Source: RGIG8748 sp045544515
GTDB taxonomy: Bacteria > Bacillota > Clostridia > UMGS1810
Length of the DNA stretch: 36,394 nucleotides
Direction: 5' to 3'
Assembly (NCBI GenBank): GCA_045544515.1
Contig: JAZPZD010000012.1
Span: 1-36,394, forward strand
The notes below the pieces were generated by a model. That model had not been told where the DNA came from. It searched no databases and saw nothing but the letters and a program-made list of their open reading frames with translations. The translations under genes and the position numbers were made by a program. Positions 6,113 through 13,107 of the stretch are shown here, in pieces. Position 1 is the stretch's first letter. Each line of letters starts with the position of its first letter.

Positions 6113-7684
6113 ATGAAAAACGCTCGTAATGATGAAATAAATATTTTAGAACTTTCAAAAGATAAGGAAGTAGAAACTAAGGAAACTTCATCAGATATTG
6201 CCGGAGTTGTTTACGGCGATGTTAGTAACGCAAGCACTTTGTACGGTATGGATAAGTTTAATACTCCAAGAGGACACGGATTCGCTGCCGAACATGCAAA
6301 TCATTTGCATGATAAAATTCATAACATGGATTTTTTTGGGCAGGACAAGGTAAAAATGGTTGGAGAAGAAATTGATCCTGAAACAGGGAGAATTGTTAAA
6401 AACGGAGCGGATAGAGTAGTAAATGGAGTAAGCATACAAACCAAGTACTGTCGTTCCGGTTCGGCGTGCATAGCAGAATGTTTTGAAGACAATACATTTA
6501 GATATTTTAATGTTGACGGAACACCGATGCAAGTTGAGGTGCCGTATGATATGTATGATGCAGCTATACAAGCGATGGAAAGCAGAATAACTCGTGGAGA
6601 AGTTCCCGGGGTAAGCGATCCGAAAGAGGCTAAAAATATAATCAGAAAAGGGCACTATACGTATAAACAGGCAAGAAATATTGCCAAGGCAGGCAATATA
6701 GATTCAATAAAATTTGATGCTACAAATGGGGCTATTGTTGCCACATCGGCTTTTGGTATTAGCGCTGCCATTTCATTCGCAACATCTGTATGGAACGGTG
6801 AAGAAATAAATGTTGCACTAAAAAATGCTACCCATGTAGGATTGAAAGTAGGGGGAACCACTTTCATTACGGCTATATTATCTAGTCAATTATCAAAAGC
6901 GGGTTTGAACAGTGCTTTAGTAGGTAGCTCGGAAGCGGTTGTTCAAATTATGGGACCTAAGGCATCTGCGTTACTTGTTAATGCTTTTCGTAGCGGAAGT
7001 AATATATATGGCGCTGCTGCAATGAAGAGCGCTGCAAAAATGCTTCGAGGAAATTTTATAACAGGTGGTGTTGCAGTAGTTGTGTTATCAAGCGCCGATG
7101 TTATCAGCATTTTTAGAGGTAGAATTTCAGGGAAACAGTTGTTTAAGAATATAACAAATACTGCATCGACGGTTGCTGGTGGAACCGCAGGCTGGGTCGG
7201 AGGTGCAGCGATAGGGGCAAAAATAGGTGCTGTGGTTGGCTCTGCTTTTCCCGGAGCCGGGACTGCAATAGGTGGTGCAATAGGCGGAACTATCGGTGGT
7301 TTAGCTGGTTCGGTCGGCGGCGGTATAATTTCAGAAAAGGCAAGCGATGCCATTTTGGACTCATTCATTGAAGACGATGCTGATGAAATGGTTGGAATTA
7401 TAGAAAAAGTCTTTACTCAACTTGCAGAGGATTATCTTTTAAATCAAAAAGAAGCGGAAAATATAATTGAGAGTTTAAGCAGTAGATTGAGTGGTAAATT
7501 ATTGAAAGATATGTTTGAGAGTGAAGATAGAGGAGCGTTTGCTGAAAATTTATTAATTGTTGAAATAGAAAAAGAGATTGCCAAGCGCGAAATAATTAGT
7601 TTGCCTTCTGACGATGAAATACAGCAATCTTTAAAAGAAGTTTTAGAAGAAATTTCGGACGAGTTAGAAGATAATAACAATTGA
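6113..7684 (+). CDS. 523-aa putative effector: possible PD-(D/E)XK-like N-domain plus glycine-zipper membrane region
   Basis: Start ATG 6113 has GAGGAGAAGG just upstream. Residues 1-45 are polar. About 53-125 hold the segment RGHGFAAEHANH, then GADRVVNG followed by IQTKY. E60, D100, Q109 and K111 are ordered like the E, D and QxK residues of Mrr-like PD-(D/E)XK nucleases. Three cysteines follow (C113, C119, C123). About 163-195 is a charged KEAKNIIRKGHYTYKQARNI stretch. Hydrophobic segments lie near 203-226, 243-260 and 314-334. Residues 350-405 are a long glycine zipper (many GxxxG steps), and 412-520 form an acidic helical tail. Two or more membrane-inserting elements are likely. It is the last and largest gene of the WYL locus. 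The nuclease idea rests on motif order only; a pore-forming toxin or a structural protein are alternatives. Confidence 0.65.
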   Translation: MKNARNDEINILELSKDKEVETKETSSDIAGVVYGDVSNASTLYGMDKFNTPRGHGFAAEHANHLHDKIHNMDFFGQDKVKMVGEEIDPETGRIVKNGADRVVNGVSIQTKYCRSGSACIAECFEDNTFRYFNVDGTPMQVEVPYDMYDAAIQAMESRITRGEVPGVSDPKEAKNIIRKGHYTYKQARNIAKAGNIDSIKFDATNGAIVATSAFGISAAISFATSVWNGEEINVALKNATHVGLKVGGTTFITAILSSQLSKAGLNSALVGSSEAVVQIMGPKASALLVNAFRSGSNIYGAAAMKSAAKMLRGNFITGGVAVVVLSSADVISIFRGRISGKQLFKNITNTASTVAGGTAGWVGGAAIGAKIGAVVGSAFPGAGTAIGGAIGGTIGGLAGSVGGGIISEKASDAILDSFIEDDADEMVGIIEKVFTQLAEDYLLNQKEAENIIESLSSRLSGKLLKDMFESEDRGAFAENLLIVEIEKEIAKREIISLPSDDEIQQSLKEVLEEISDELEDNNN

Positions 7685-7710
7685 ACAGTTTTGTTATTGC
7701 AAGAGTTGTT

Positions 7711-7738
7711 TTTTACTCCTGACTTGACACGAGTAAAA
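7711..7738. repeat. 8-bp inverted repeat overlapping the right 15-bp direct repeat
   Basis: TTTTACTC (7711-7718) and GAGTAAAA (7731-7738) pair exactly around a 12-nt loop. The 15 bases at 7718-7732 are identical to 2944-2958. It lies 27 bp after the 523-aa gene and may act as its terminator (six A/T pairs end the stem), or be an att-like site or scar closing the island. A TTGACA (7724-7729) followed 16 bp later by TATTTC could also be a weak promoter for the next gene. Confidence 0.5.
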
Positions 7739-7817
7739 AAGAGAGTATTTCAGGTGTTTTCAAAGCAGATTCAAGGATATAAAATTAATAAGTATATTAA
7801 GAAAGGAGTAAGTGAAT

Positions 7818-9428
7818 ATGAAATTAACATTTATAGGAGCAGCTCATGAGGTTACAGGTTCTTGTATCTTGCTTGAAGCTTGCGGAAAGCATATTCTTAT
7901 TGACTGCGGTATGGAACAAGGCGGTAATACATACGAAAACTGCGAATTGCCTATTGCACCAATAGAAATTGATGCGATTTGTCTTACTCATGCACATATA
8001 GACCATTCAGGAATGATTCCGGCAATGGTTGCAAAAGGTTACTCAGGTCCCGTATACTGCACGGAAGCAACACATAGACTTTGTAATATAATGTTACAGG
8101 ATTCTGCTCACATTCAGGAACAGGAAGCGGAATGGCAGAATAGAAAAGCAGAGCGTTCAGGCTATCAGCAGTATGTGCCTGTGTATACTGTTGAAGATGC
8201 GTTGGAGTCCCTGAAATTATTTGAAGGACACGGATACAACAAACCGATTGAAATATTTGAAGGCGTAACGATAAAATTCTGCGATGCAGGACATTTGCTT
8301 GGTTCATCAAGCATCCACATTACAGTAAATGAAAATGGTGAAGAAAGAACAGTTTTGTTCTCAGGCGATTTAGGAAACATAGACAGACCTCTTATCAGAA
8401 ATCCTCAAAATCCACTGTATGCTGATTATGTAGTAATTGAATCAACCTATGGTGACAGAGTTCACGGAGAAAGACCTGACTATATCGCACAGCTTACAAA
8501 AATAATGCAGGAAACCTTTTCAAAGGGCGGAAATCTTGTTATCCCATCCTTTGCAATTGGAAGAACGCAGGAGCTTTTATATCTGTTCAGGACAATAAAG
8601 GAAGAAGGACTTGTAAAAGGACACGAAAACTTTATTGTGTATGTAGATTCACCTCTTGCAGTTGAGGCAACAAAGATATATCAGGATAATCTGATGGGAT
8701 ATTACGATGAAGAAACACTTGCACTTGTAAAGCAGGGCATCAATCCCATATCTTTCCCCGGATTAAGATTAAGTGTTACAACTGATGAGTCAAGAGCAAT
8801 AAACTTTGATATGATTCCAAAGGTAATCATATCTGCATCGGGTATGTGCGAAGCGGGCCGTATCAGACATCACTTAAAGCATAACCTATGGAGAGAAAAC
8901 AGTACAATACTTTTTGTTGGATATCAGGCGGAAGGAACCTTCGGCAGAAAGCTTATAAACGGAGCTAAGAATGTTTCATTGTTCGGTGAAAGCATTCAGG
9001 TTAATGCAAGGATAGAATCAATTGTAGGTATCAGCGGTCACGCTGATAAAGATGTGCTTCTCGGATGGCTTGGCAGTATGGAAAAACCGCCAAAGAAAGT
9101 GTTTGTAAATCACGGTGATGATTTGGTGTGCGATGCTTTTTCGCAGACAATATATAACAAGCTTAAGTTCTCTGCAACAGCACCATACAGCGGTGATGAA
9201 TACGATCTTGCAACAGGCGAATGCACAGCAAGAGGAAGAATAGTTAAACTTACTAAGGTATCAGAAGGAAGACGAAGAGCAAATCTTGTATTTGACAGAC
9301 TTATGGCAGCGTGCCAGAGACTTAAAACTGTTGCAGAGTTAAGCCGTAATCTAACAAATAAGGAGCTTGCTAAATTTACAGATCAGATAAATGACTTGTG
9401 TGATAAATACGCAAGGAAATCAAAATAA
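7818..9428 (+). CDS. MBL-fold beta-CASP ribonuclease-like protein
   Basis: A protein of 536 residues. The start is ATG 7818, with AAAGGAG at 7802-7808; a GTG two codons earlier is less likely. The metallo-beta-lactamase motif THAHIDHSG (H58, H60, D62, H63) binds two zinc ions. SGDLGNIDRPL is the next metal motif, and GNLVIPSFAIGRTQELLY opens the beta-CASP domain. SASGMCEAGRIRHHLK and GISGHADKD belong to the RNA-specificity (RMMBL) part. Family members cleave RNA 5' to 3' or as endonucleases (CPSF73/RNase J relatives). It is shorter than RNase J by its C-terminal domain and resembles the YsnA/Ydy-type bacterial CPSF-like group. It is followed 25 bp later by the LOG gene, probably cotranscribed. 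Confidence 0.85.
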   Translation: MKLTFIGAAHEVTGSCILLEACGKHILIDCGMEQGGNTYENCELPIAPIEIDAICLTHAHIDHSGMIPAMVAKGYSGPVYCTEATHRLCNIMLQDSAHIQEQEAEWQNRKAERSGYQQYVPVYTVEDALESLKLFEGHGYNKPIEIFEGVTIKFCDAGHLLGSSSIHITVNENGEERTVLFSGDLGNIDRPLIRNPQNPLYADYVVIESTYGDRVHGERPDYIAQLTKIMQETFSKGGNLVIPSFAIGRTQELLYLFRTIKEEGLVKGHENFIVYVDSPLAVEATKIYQDNLMGYYDEETLALVKQGINPISFPGLRLSVTTDESRAINFDMIPKVIISASGMCEAGRIRHHLKHNLWRENSTILFVGYQAEGTFGRKLINGAKNVSLFGESIQVNARIESIVGISGHADKDVLLGWLGSMEKPPKKVFVNHGDDLVCDAFSQTIYNKLKFSATAPYSGDEYDLATGECTARGRIVKLTKVSEGRRRANLVFDRLMAACQRLKTVAELSRNLTNKELAKFTDQINDLCDKYARKSK

Positions 9429-9453
9429 GGACATAGGTAAGGAGGTTAAAGAT

Positions 9454-10008
9454 ATGTCAAAAAGATATTTTGCATGTGTGTATGGCGGAGCGAATGAAAG
9501 AATTGCAAGCCAGCATAAAGAAAAGATAGAAGAATTGGGAAAACTAATTGCAACAAACAGTTTTTCGCTTGTATATGGAGCAGGGGCAACAGGCTGTATG
9601 GGCGCAGTTGCAAGAGGTGTTAAGGAAAACGGCGGTTTTGTTATGGGTATATCTCCTGACTTTATCAGCGAATTTGAGGATATATTCGATTGCGATAATA
9701 AGGTCATGGTTGATACAATGGCAGAGCGAAAAACACTTATGGAAAAGCATGCAGATGTGTTTTTCATCGCTCCCGGCGGAATAGGAACTATGGATGAGTT
9801 CTTTCAGGTGCTGACTTTGAAATACTTAAAGAGAATTGATGTACCGATTGTTGTTATAAACCTTGATGGCTTTTATGATACGTTAATTGCATTGATTAAT
9901 GATTTGGTAAGACAAGGTGCAGTAACGGAAGAAATACATAAGTTGTATGATGTAATAACAGATGTCAATGAGTATACAATAGCTTCGATACTTAAAGAAA
10001 TTGTTTGA
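9454..10008 (+). CDS. LOG-family nucleoside-5'-monophosphate phosphoribohydrolase
   Basis: 184 residues. The start ATG 9454 has AAGGAGG at 9439-9445. The family signature PGGIGTMDE (residues 107-115) and the upstream RKTLM (92-96) are both intact; they form the nucleotide-binding and catalytic site of LOG proteins, often misannotated as lysine decarboxylases. These enzymes release the base from a nucleoside 5'-monophosphate, making free cytokinin in plants and some bacteria; in Bacillota the physiological role is unclear. The glycine-rich GGANER and YGAGATGCMGAVA segments complete the Rossmann-like fold. It sits directly after the beta-CASP nuclease gene and is probably in the same mRNA, which fits nucleotide turnover. 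Confidence 0.85.
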   Translation: MSKRYFACVYGGANERIASQHKEKIEELGKLIATNSFSLVYGAGATGCMGAVARGVKENGGFVMGISPDFISEFEDIFDCDNKVMVDTMAERKTLMEKHADVFFIAPGGIGTMDEFFQVLTLKYLKRIDVPIVVINLDGFYDTLIALINDLVRQGAVTEEIHKLYDVITDVNEYTIASILKEIV

Positions 10009-10099
10009 TAAATGGGTATGAGCGAACCAAATGAAGAACCTGATTGTTCAACATAGGGAATGGTTTTGTGTTGGTTTGAAATGTATCGATTTAAAGATT

Positions 10100-10330
10100 A
10101 GTTTGCCGATTTTGATATTTACATATACTATCGGGAGCGAGAAAATCCAGTATTCTCGCGGGTCCTAAAGAATTTTGTTCAGAAAAAATGCAGTGAAAAA
10201 ATAAGAAAAAAATAGTAGGTCCTAATACGAGATTGCGAGTATCAAGGTTCTCCGAAATATAGAAATCTTTGATTTCGTTATATTTCGTGATGGTTCTTAT
10301 TATTCACTGTTCTCCAGTCTTGGCACGAGT
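10100..10330 (+). repeat. Dispersed repeat, copy B (possible structured RNA)
   Basis: It shares blocks in order with copy A (2803-2960). The stem GCGAGAA (10137-10143) / TTCTCGC (10153-10159) is perfect here and maintained by wobbles and one compensatory change in copy A. GGTCCTAA occurs at 10161 and again at 10218. CTTATTATTC and GAGTAATAAG near its right end also pair, with one G-T. Confidence 0.55.
10253..10287. repeat. Long hairpin inside repeat copy B
   Basis: CGAAATATA (10253-10261) pairs with TATATTTCG (10279-10287), and inside it GAAATC (10262-10267) pairs with GATTTC (10271-10276) around a TTT loop, leaving only a 2-nt bulge. This segment is missing from copy A. Confidence 0.75.
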
Positions 10331-10402
10331 AATAAGATACCGTTCGGCAGGTCATATGCTTTCTTGACAGGAACTATATACATTAATCTAAAGGAGAAAA
10401 CA

Positions 10403-10909
10403 ATGAGATATTTAATAGTTGTTGATATGCAAAATGATTTTATTACAGGAACCCTCGGAAGTAAACTTGCTGAGGAAATTGTGACAAATGTCGCTGAAAA
10501 AGTAAAAAACTTTGGTGGAAGGGTTATATTCACAAGGGATACACATTTTGGTGACTATATGCAGACGCAAGAGGGCAAGAAACTCCCTGTTGAGCATTGT
10601 ATAAAAAACACACAAGGGTGGCAGATTTGTGACGAATTAAAGCCGTATGTTAACGAGGTTGTTGACAAGGTAACCTTTGGAAGTGTAGAACTTCCGAAAA
10701 TACTCAAAGATTATGGAGAAGAAATAAATGAAATCGAACTGTGCGGTTTGTGCACGGATATTTGTGTGATTTCGAATGCTATGATATTAAAGGCAAGCTT
10801 TCCCGAAACACAAATAACTGTTGATGGAAGCTGTTGTGCGGGAGTTAGTGTCGAAAGTCATAATACGGCACTTGAAGCTATGAAAGCAGTACAGATAGAA
10901 ATCAGATAA
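10403..10909 (+). CDS. Cysteine hydrolase of the isochorismatase/nicotinamidase family
   Basis: 168 residues. ATG 10403 follows AAAGGAG; an in-frame start 13 codons earlier lacks a ribosome-binding site. The catalytic triad of nicotinamidases is visible: D8 in VVDMQNDF, K89 in VVDKVTFGS and C121 in GLCTDICV. Metal-ligand-like residues D46 and H48 (RDTHF) and H65 are present, as in true nicotinamidases. The probable reaction is hydrolysis of nicotinamide to nicotinate and ammonia, feeding NAD salvage, though other small amides are possible for this family. It is a compact version, shorter than the roughly 200 residues usual for PncA. It is followed by the promoter of the MFS gene, so it appears monocistronic. 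Confidence 0.82.
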   Translation: MRYLIVVDMQNDFITGTLGSKLAEEIVTNVAEKVKNFGGRVIFTRDTHFGDYMQTQEGKKLPVEHCIKNTQGWQICDELKPYVNEVVDKVTFGSVELPKILKDYGEEINEIELCGLCTDICVISNAMILKASFPETQITVDGSCCAGVSVESHNTALEAMKAVQIEIR

Positions 10910-10911
10910 TC

Positions 10912-10940
10912 TTGATTTTTCTGACAAAGCATTATATAAT
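10912..10940 (+). promoter_or_regulatory. Promoter of the MFS transporter gene
   Basis: TTGATT (10912-10917), a 17-bp spacer and TATAAT (10935-10940). Transcription would begin near 10947, which rules out start codons upstream of that for the transporter. Confidence 0.75.
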
Positions 10941-10974
10941 ATACATATACTTTTGCATAATGAGGTGTTTTGTT

Positions 10975-12198
10975 GTGAATGAAATTAATGAGAATTTATC
11001 CAAACGCTGGATATATATGATCGTCGGCATTCTCGCTATGCTTTTTGCGGGGATTTTGTATGCCTGGTCAATCCTTAAAGCACCTTTGGCGGAGCAATTT
11101 GGATGGAGTCCATCGGCACTTGCGCTAAACTTTACCCTGGCTATGACATTCTTTTGTATAGGCGGACTTTTTGGTGCACAGTTGTCTAAACATTTTGGAC
11201 ATAGGATAGCTCTTGCTATGGCAGGTGCTTTGTCTGCTTTGGGATTTATCCTTACATCGTTATTAAATAATGTTTCTGTGTGGATATTATACATTACATA
11301 CGGTGTACTTGCAGGACTTGGTATAGGTATTGCCTACAATGTTGTCATAGCAACCGTAAGTGCCTGGTTCCCTGACAAAAAGGGACTGTGTTCGGGTTGT
11401 CTTATGATGGGATTTGGTGCATCTGCACTTCTTTTGGGCAATGCCGCAGATGTTATGTTCAAAAGCTCCATGGGATGGCGTGCTACCTATATAGTTATGG
11501 GTATTGCAATTTTTGTGGTTTTGTCCCTGGCAGGCCTATTGCTTAAGAATGCTGACTCTTCGGTTACTTTTCCAAAGAAAAGCACCTTAAAGAGCGTAAA
11601 AGAAGAAAATTTTGAAAAGAGTGACTTTACCTCGAAACAGATGCTCTGCCGTCCTTCGTTCTGGATGGCGTTTGTTTGTATATCGCTTTTGGCTGCTGTG
11701 GGAAGTTCTGTTATCAGTTTTGCCAAAGACCTTGCACTGTCGGTAAATGCATCGGAAGCTCTGGCGGTTTCTCTTGTTGGTGTGCTCTCTGTTTGTAATG
11801 GTATCGGAAGAATTTTCACAGGTGCCGTGTTCGATGTTTTGGGACGCCGCAGAACAATGCTCTGTGCCAATATGCTTACTATTTGTGCTGCTGTTGTTAC
11901 TTTGATTGCTGTATCTGTAAATTCTCTGGTGCTATGTATTGTTGGCTTGTGCCTTACAGGAATGTCATATGGTTCTTGCCCGACTATTACAGCGGCATTT
12001 ACATCATCATTTTTCGGTATGAAGAATTTTTCCAACAATATGGCTCTTATGACATTTACGGTTATGGTTGGTTCATTTATTGCCACAGCGTCGAACAAGG
12101 TGCTCGAAGCAACAGGCGGATATACAGCTGCATTCGTAATGCTGTTAGCTTTGACATTTGTAGCATTGCTGCTTAATATATTTATCCGAAGACCATGA
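10975..12198 (+). CDS. MFS transporter, oxalate/formate antiporter (OFA) type
   Basis: An inner-membrane secondary transporter of about 407 residues with 12 predicted helices. The start is probably GTG 10975 (GAGGTG at 10962-10967). The open frame extends to 10912, but the promoter there excludes that. Features of the OFA group are the opening WIYMIVGILAMLFAGILYAWSI helix, the GLGIGIAYN segment in helix 4, the WFPDKKGLCSG loop and the NGIGRIFTGAVFDVLGRR motif between helices 8 and 9. Family members exchange oxalate and formate, but many transport other carboxylates, so the substrate is open. A cupin gene follows 27 bp later in the same direction. Confidence 0.82.
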   Translation: MNEINENLSKRWIYMIVGILAMLFAGILYAWSILKAPLAEQFGWSPSALALNFTLAMTFFCIGGLFGAQLSKHFGHRIALAMAGALSALGFILTSLLNNVSVWILYITYGVLAGLGIGIAYNVVIATVSAWFPDKKGLCSGCLMMGFGASALLLGNAADVMFKSSMGWRATYIVMGIAIFVVLSLAGLLLKNADSSVTFPKKSTLKSVKEENFEKSDFTSKQMLCRPSFWMAFVCISLLAAVGSSVISFAKDLALSVNASEALAVSLVGVLSVCNGIGRIFTGAVFDVLGRRRTMLCANMLTICAAVVTLIAVSVNSLVLCIVGLCLTGMSYGSCPTITAAFTSSFFGMKNFSNNMALMTFTVMVGSFIATASNKVLEATGGYTAAFVMLLALTFVALLLNIFIRRP

Positions 12199-12225
12199 AA
12201 CTAACGATATATTATAGGGAGATGC

Positions 12226-12573
12226 TTGTATGTAAAAAAAATAGAACAACTAAAAACGCAAACAAAGTTAAATGACATAGGCAAGGAAAAAATGTCTATA
12301 ACCAACCTTGCGGATTTTGATGTATGCAATCCAAAAGTCAAAAATTTTGCCTTTGTGCAGTTAAACCTCGGTGAAGAAGTTCAGTATCATATGCACTTTG
12401 GAGAGAGCGAAACTTACTTTATACTTTCTGGCAGAGGCATCTATAATGATAACGGAAATAAGGTTAATTTATCTCCCGGAATGGTAGCTTTGACCCCGTC
12501 AGGACAAGGTCACGCTATTAAAAATACAGGTGATGATATTCTTGCTTTTATTGCTCTTATAGTTTTTGAATAG
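12226..12573 (+). CDS. Small single-domain cupin protein
   Basis: 115 residues with a cupin barrel: the first motif is around YHMHFGESETYFILSGRG (about residues 46-63) and the second around PSGQGHAIKN (90-99). The metal ligands of motif 1 (H-x-H, E) and the motif 2 histidine are present. The best start is TTG 12226 after GGGAGA; the nearby ATG at 12230 runs straight into TAA. Small cupins bind a metal and a small carbohydrate or carboxylate and may be enzymes or sensors. It is likely cotranscribed with the transporter, so it may act on the transported compound; that is inferred. An opposing gene ends downstream. Confidence 0.75.
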   Translation: MYVKKIEQLKTQTKLNDIGKEKMSITNLADFDVCNPKVKNFAFVQLNLGEEVQYHMHFGESETYFILSGRGIYNDNGNKVNLSPGMVALTPSGQGHAIKNTGDDILAFIALIVFE

Positions 12574-12595
12574 GATTTTAATGAGGTCAAAGTCT

Positions 12596-12625
12596 AAAAA
12601 AAGTGCCCAAAATCTTATGGGGCAC
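12596..12625 (-). terminator. Rho-independent terminator on the minus strand
   Basis: Read on the minus strand, GTGCCC (12625-12620) and GGGCAC (12608-12603) pair around an 11-nt loop, and seven Ts follow (12602-12596). No T-tract exists on the plus side, so the direction is clear. It ends the transcript of the small minus-strand gene. Confidence 0.75.
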
Positions 12626-12656
12626 ATAAAAAATGGATTAAATCCAAAGAAAACAC

Positions 12657-12881
12657 TTAAAAGGCATCTTTAAACTTTCTGGACATTTGTTCAAATGCTT
12701 TTATTCTTTCTGTATTAATACTTCCGTCAGCATTGTAAGTGGGGTACAGGTAACCACTCTCTTCAAATTCATTCCACGCATCTGCCAGAATTTCAAAGTC
12801 ATTGTCGGTGTATAATTCCAATATTGAGATACTTTTTTGTGTCAAAGCTGAGGGCAGAGTAATATATGTAGGAGTAAGCAA
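12657..12881 (-). CDS. Small acidic protein of unknown function
   Basis: 74 residues if TTG 12881 is the start; an in-frame stop sits two codons above, so the coding region cannot be longer. The sequence reads as a real protein: hydrophobic beginning, then LELYTDNDFEILADAWNEFEESGYLYPT and a helical end (ERIKAFEQMSRKFKDAF). No ribosome-binding site is evident. It has a good promoter (12960-12932) and a good terminator (12602), which support a transcription unit even if the start is uncertain. I recognise no family. It could also be a remnant or a non-coding RNA. Confidence 0.45.
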   Translation of the reverse strand: MLTPTYITLPSALTQKSISILELYTDNDFEILADAWNEFEESGYLYPTYNADGSINTERIKAFEQMSRKFKDAF

Positions 12882-12931
12882 ATATTATCGTACAAGGCTT
12901 TTTAGAAAAAGGACAGGAATAATGTCGGATA

Positions 12932-12960
12932 TATATAATATTAAGTTATGATTTTGTCAA
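12932..12960 (-). promoter_or_regulatory. Minus-strand promoter for the small acidic protein
   Basis: TTGACA (12960-12955), a 17-bp spacer and TATATA (12937-12932) on the minus strand. The leader to the TTG start would be about 45 nt. Confidence 0.6.
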
Positions 12961-13026
12961 TTTTTTGTGGTTGACAGTATAGAAAACATTGGCTTTTGTA
13001 GCCTTTTTTTGTGAGGGTTAATTTAA

Positions 13027-13055
13027 TTGTTTTTTGTCGAATTTGGTGGTATAAT
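13027..13055 (+). promoter_or_regulatory. Promoter of the glutaminase gene
   Basis: TTGTTT (13027-13032), a 17-bp spacer and TATAAT (13050-13055), followed by a GGAGAG ribosome-binding site 7 bases before ATG 13108. Confidence 0.65.
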
Positions 13056-13107
13056 AAGTTCGAGCAAGTTGCTTTTAGCGATTAATGTCTAAACGGAGAG
13101 ATTAAAT

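Larger units (their letters stand above)
10009..10402. other. Non-coding stretch holding repeat copy B
   Basis: No gene of normal appearance lies here. About 10100-10330 is copy B of the repeat seen at 2803-2960, with an added segment carrying a long hairpin (10253-10287). CTTGGCACGAG at 10319 is followed 29 bases later by CAGGTC at 10348. The last 40 bases hold the ribosome-binding site of the next gene. The first 90 bases show nothing I recognise. Confidence 0.6.

Noticed and set aside
6943..7368. Proline-rich open frame opposite the glycine zipper
   Set aside because: Proline/alanine richness is simply the complement of glycine codons on the plus strand.
7724..7751. TTGACA at 7724 as the promoter of the beta-CASP nuclease gene
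   Set aside because: Only a weak -10 (TATTTC, 16 bp away) is present and the hexamer is part of the repeated CTTGACACGAG motif; kept as an alternative, not called.
11487..12098. 203-codon open frame opposite the MFS gene
   Set aside because: It is a shadow of a hydrophobic transporter gene; no start signals and biased composition.
12910..12926. AGGACA followed by TGTC near the minus-strand promoter, like the WYL operator
   Set aside because: The spacing is seven bases, not five, and the second half-site is incomplete, so it does not fit the pair at 3099 and 5669.
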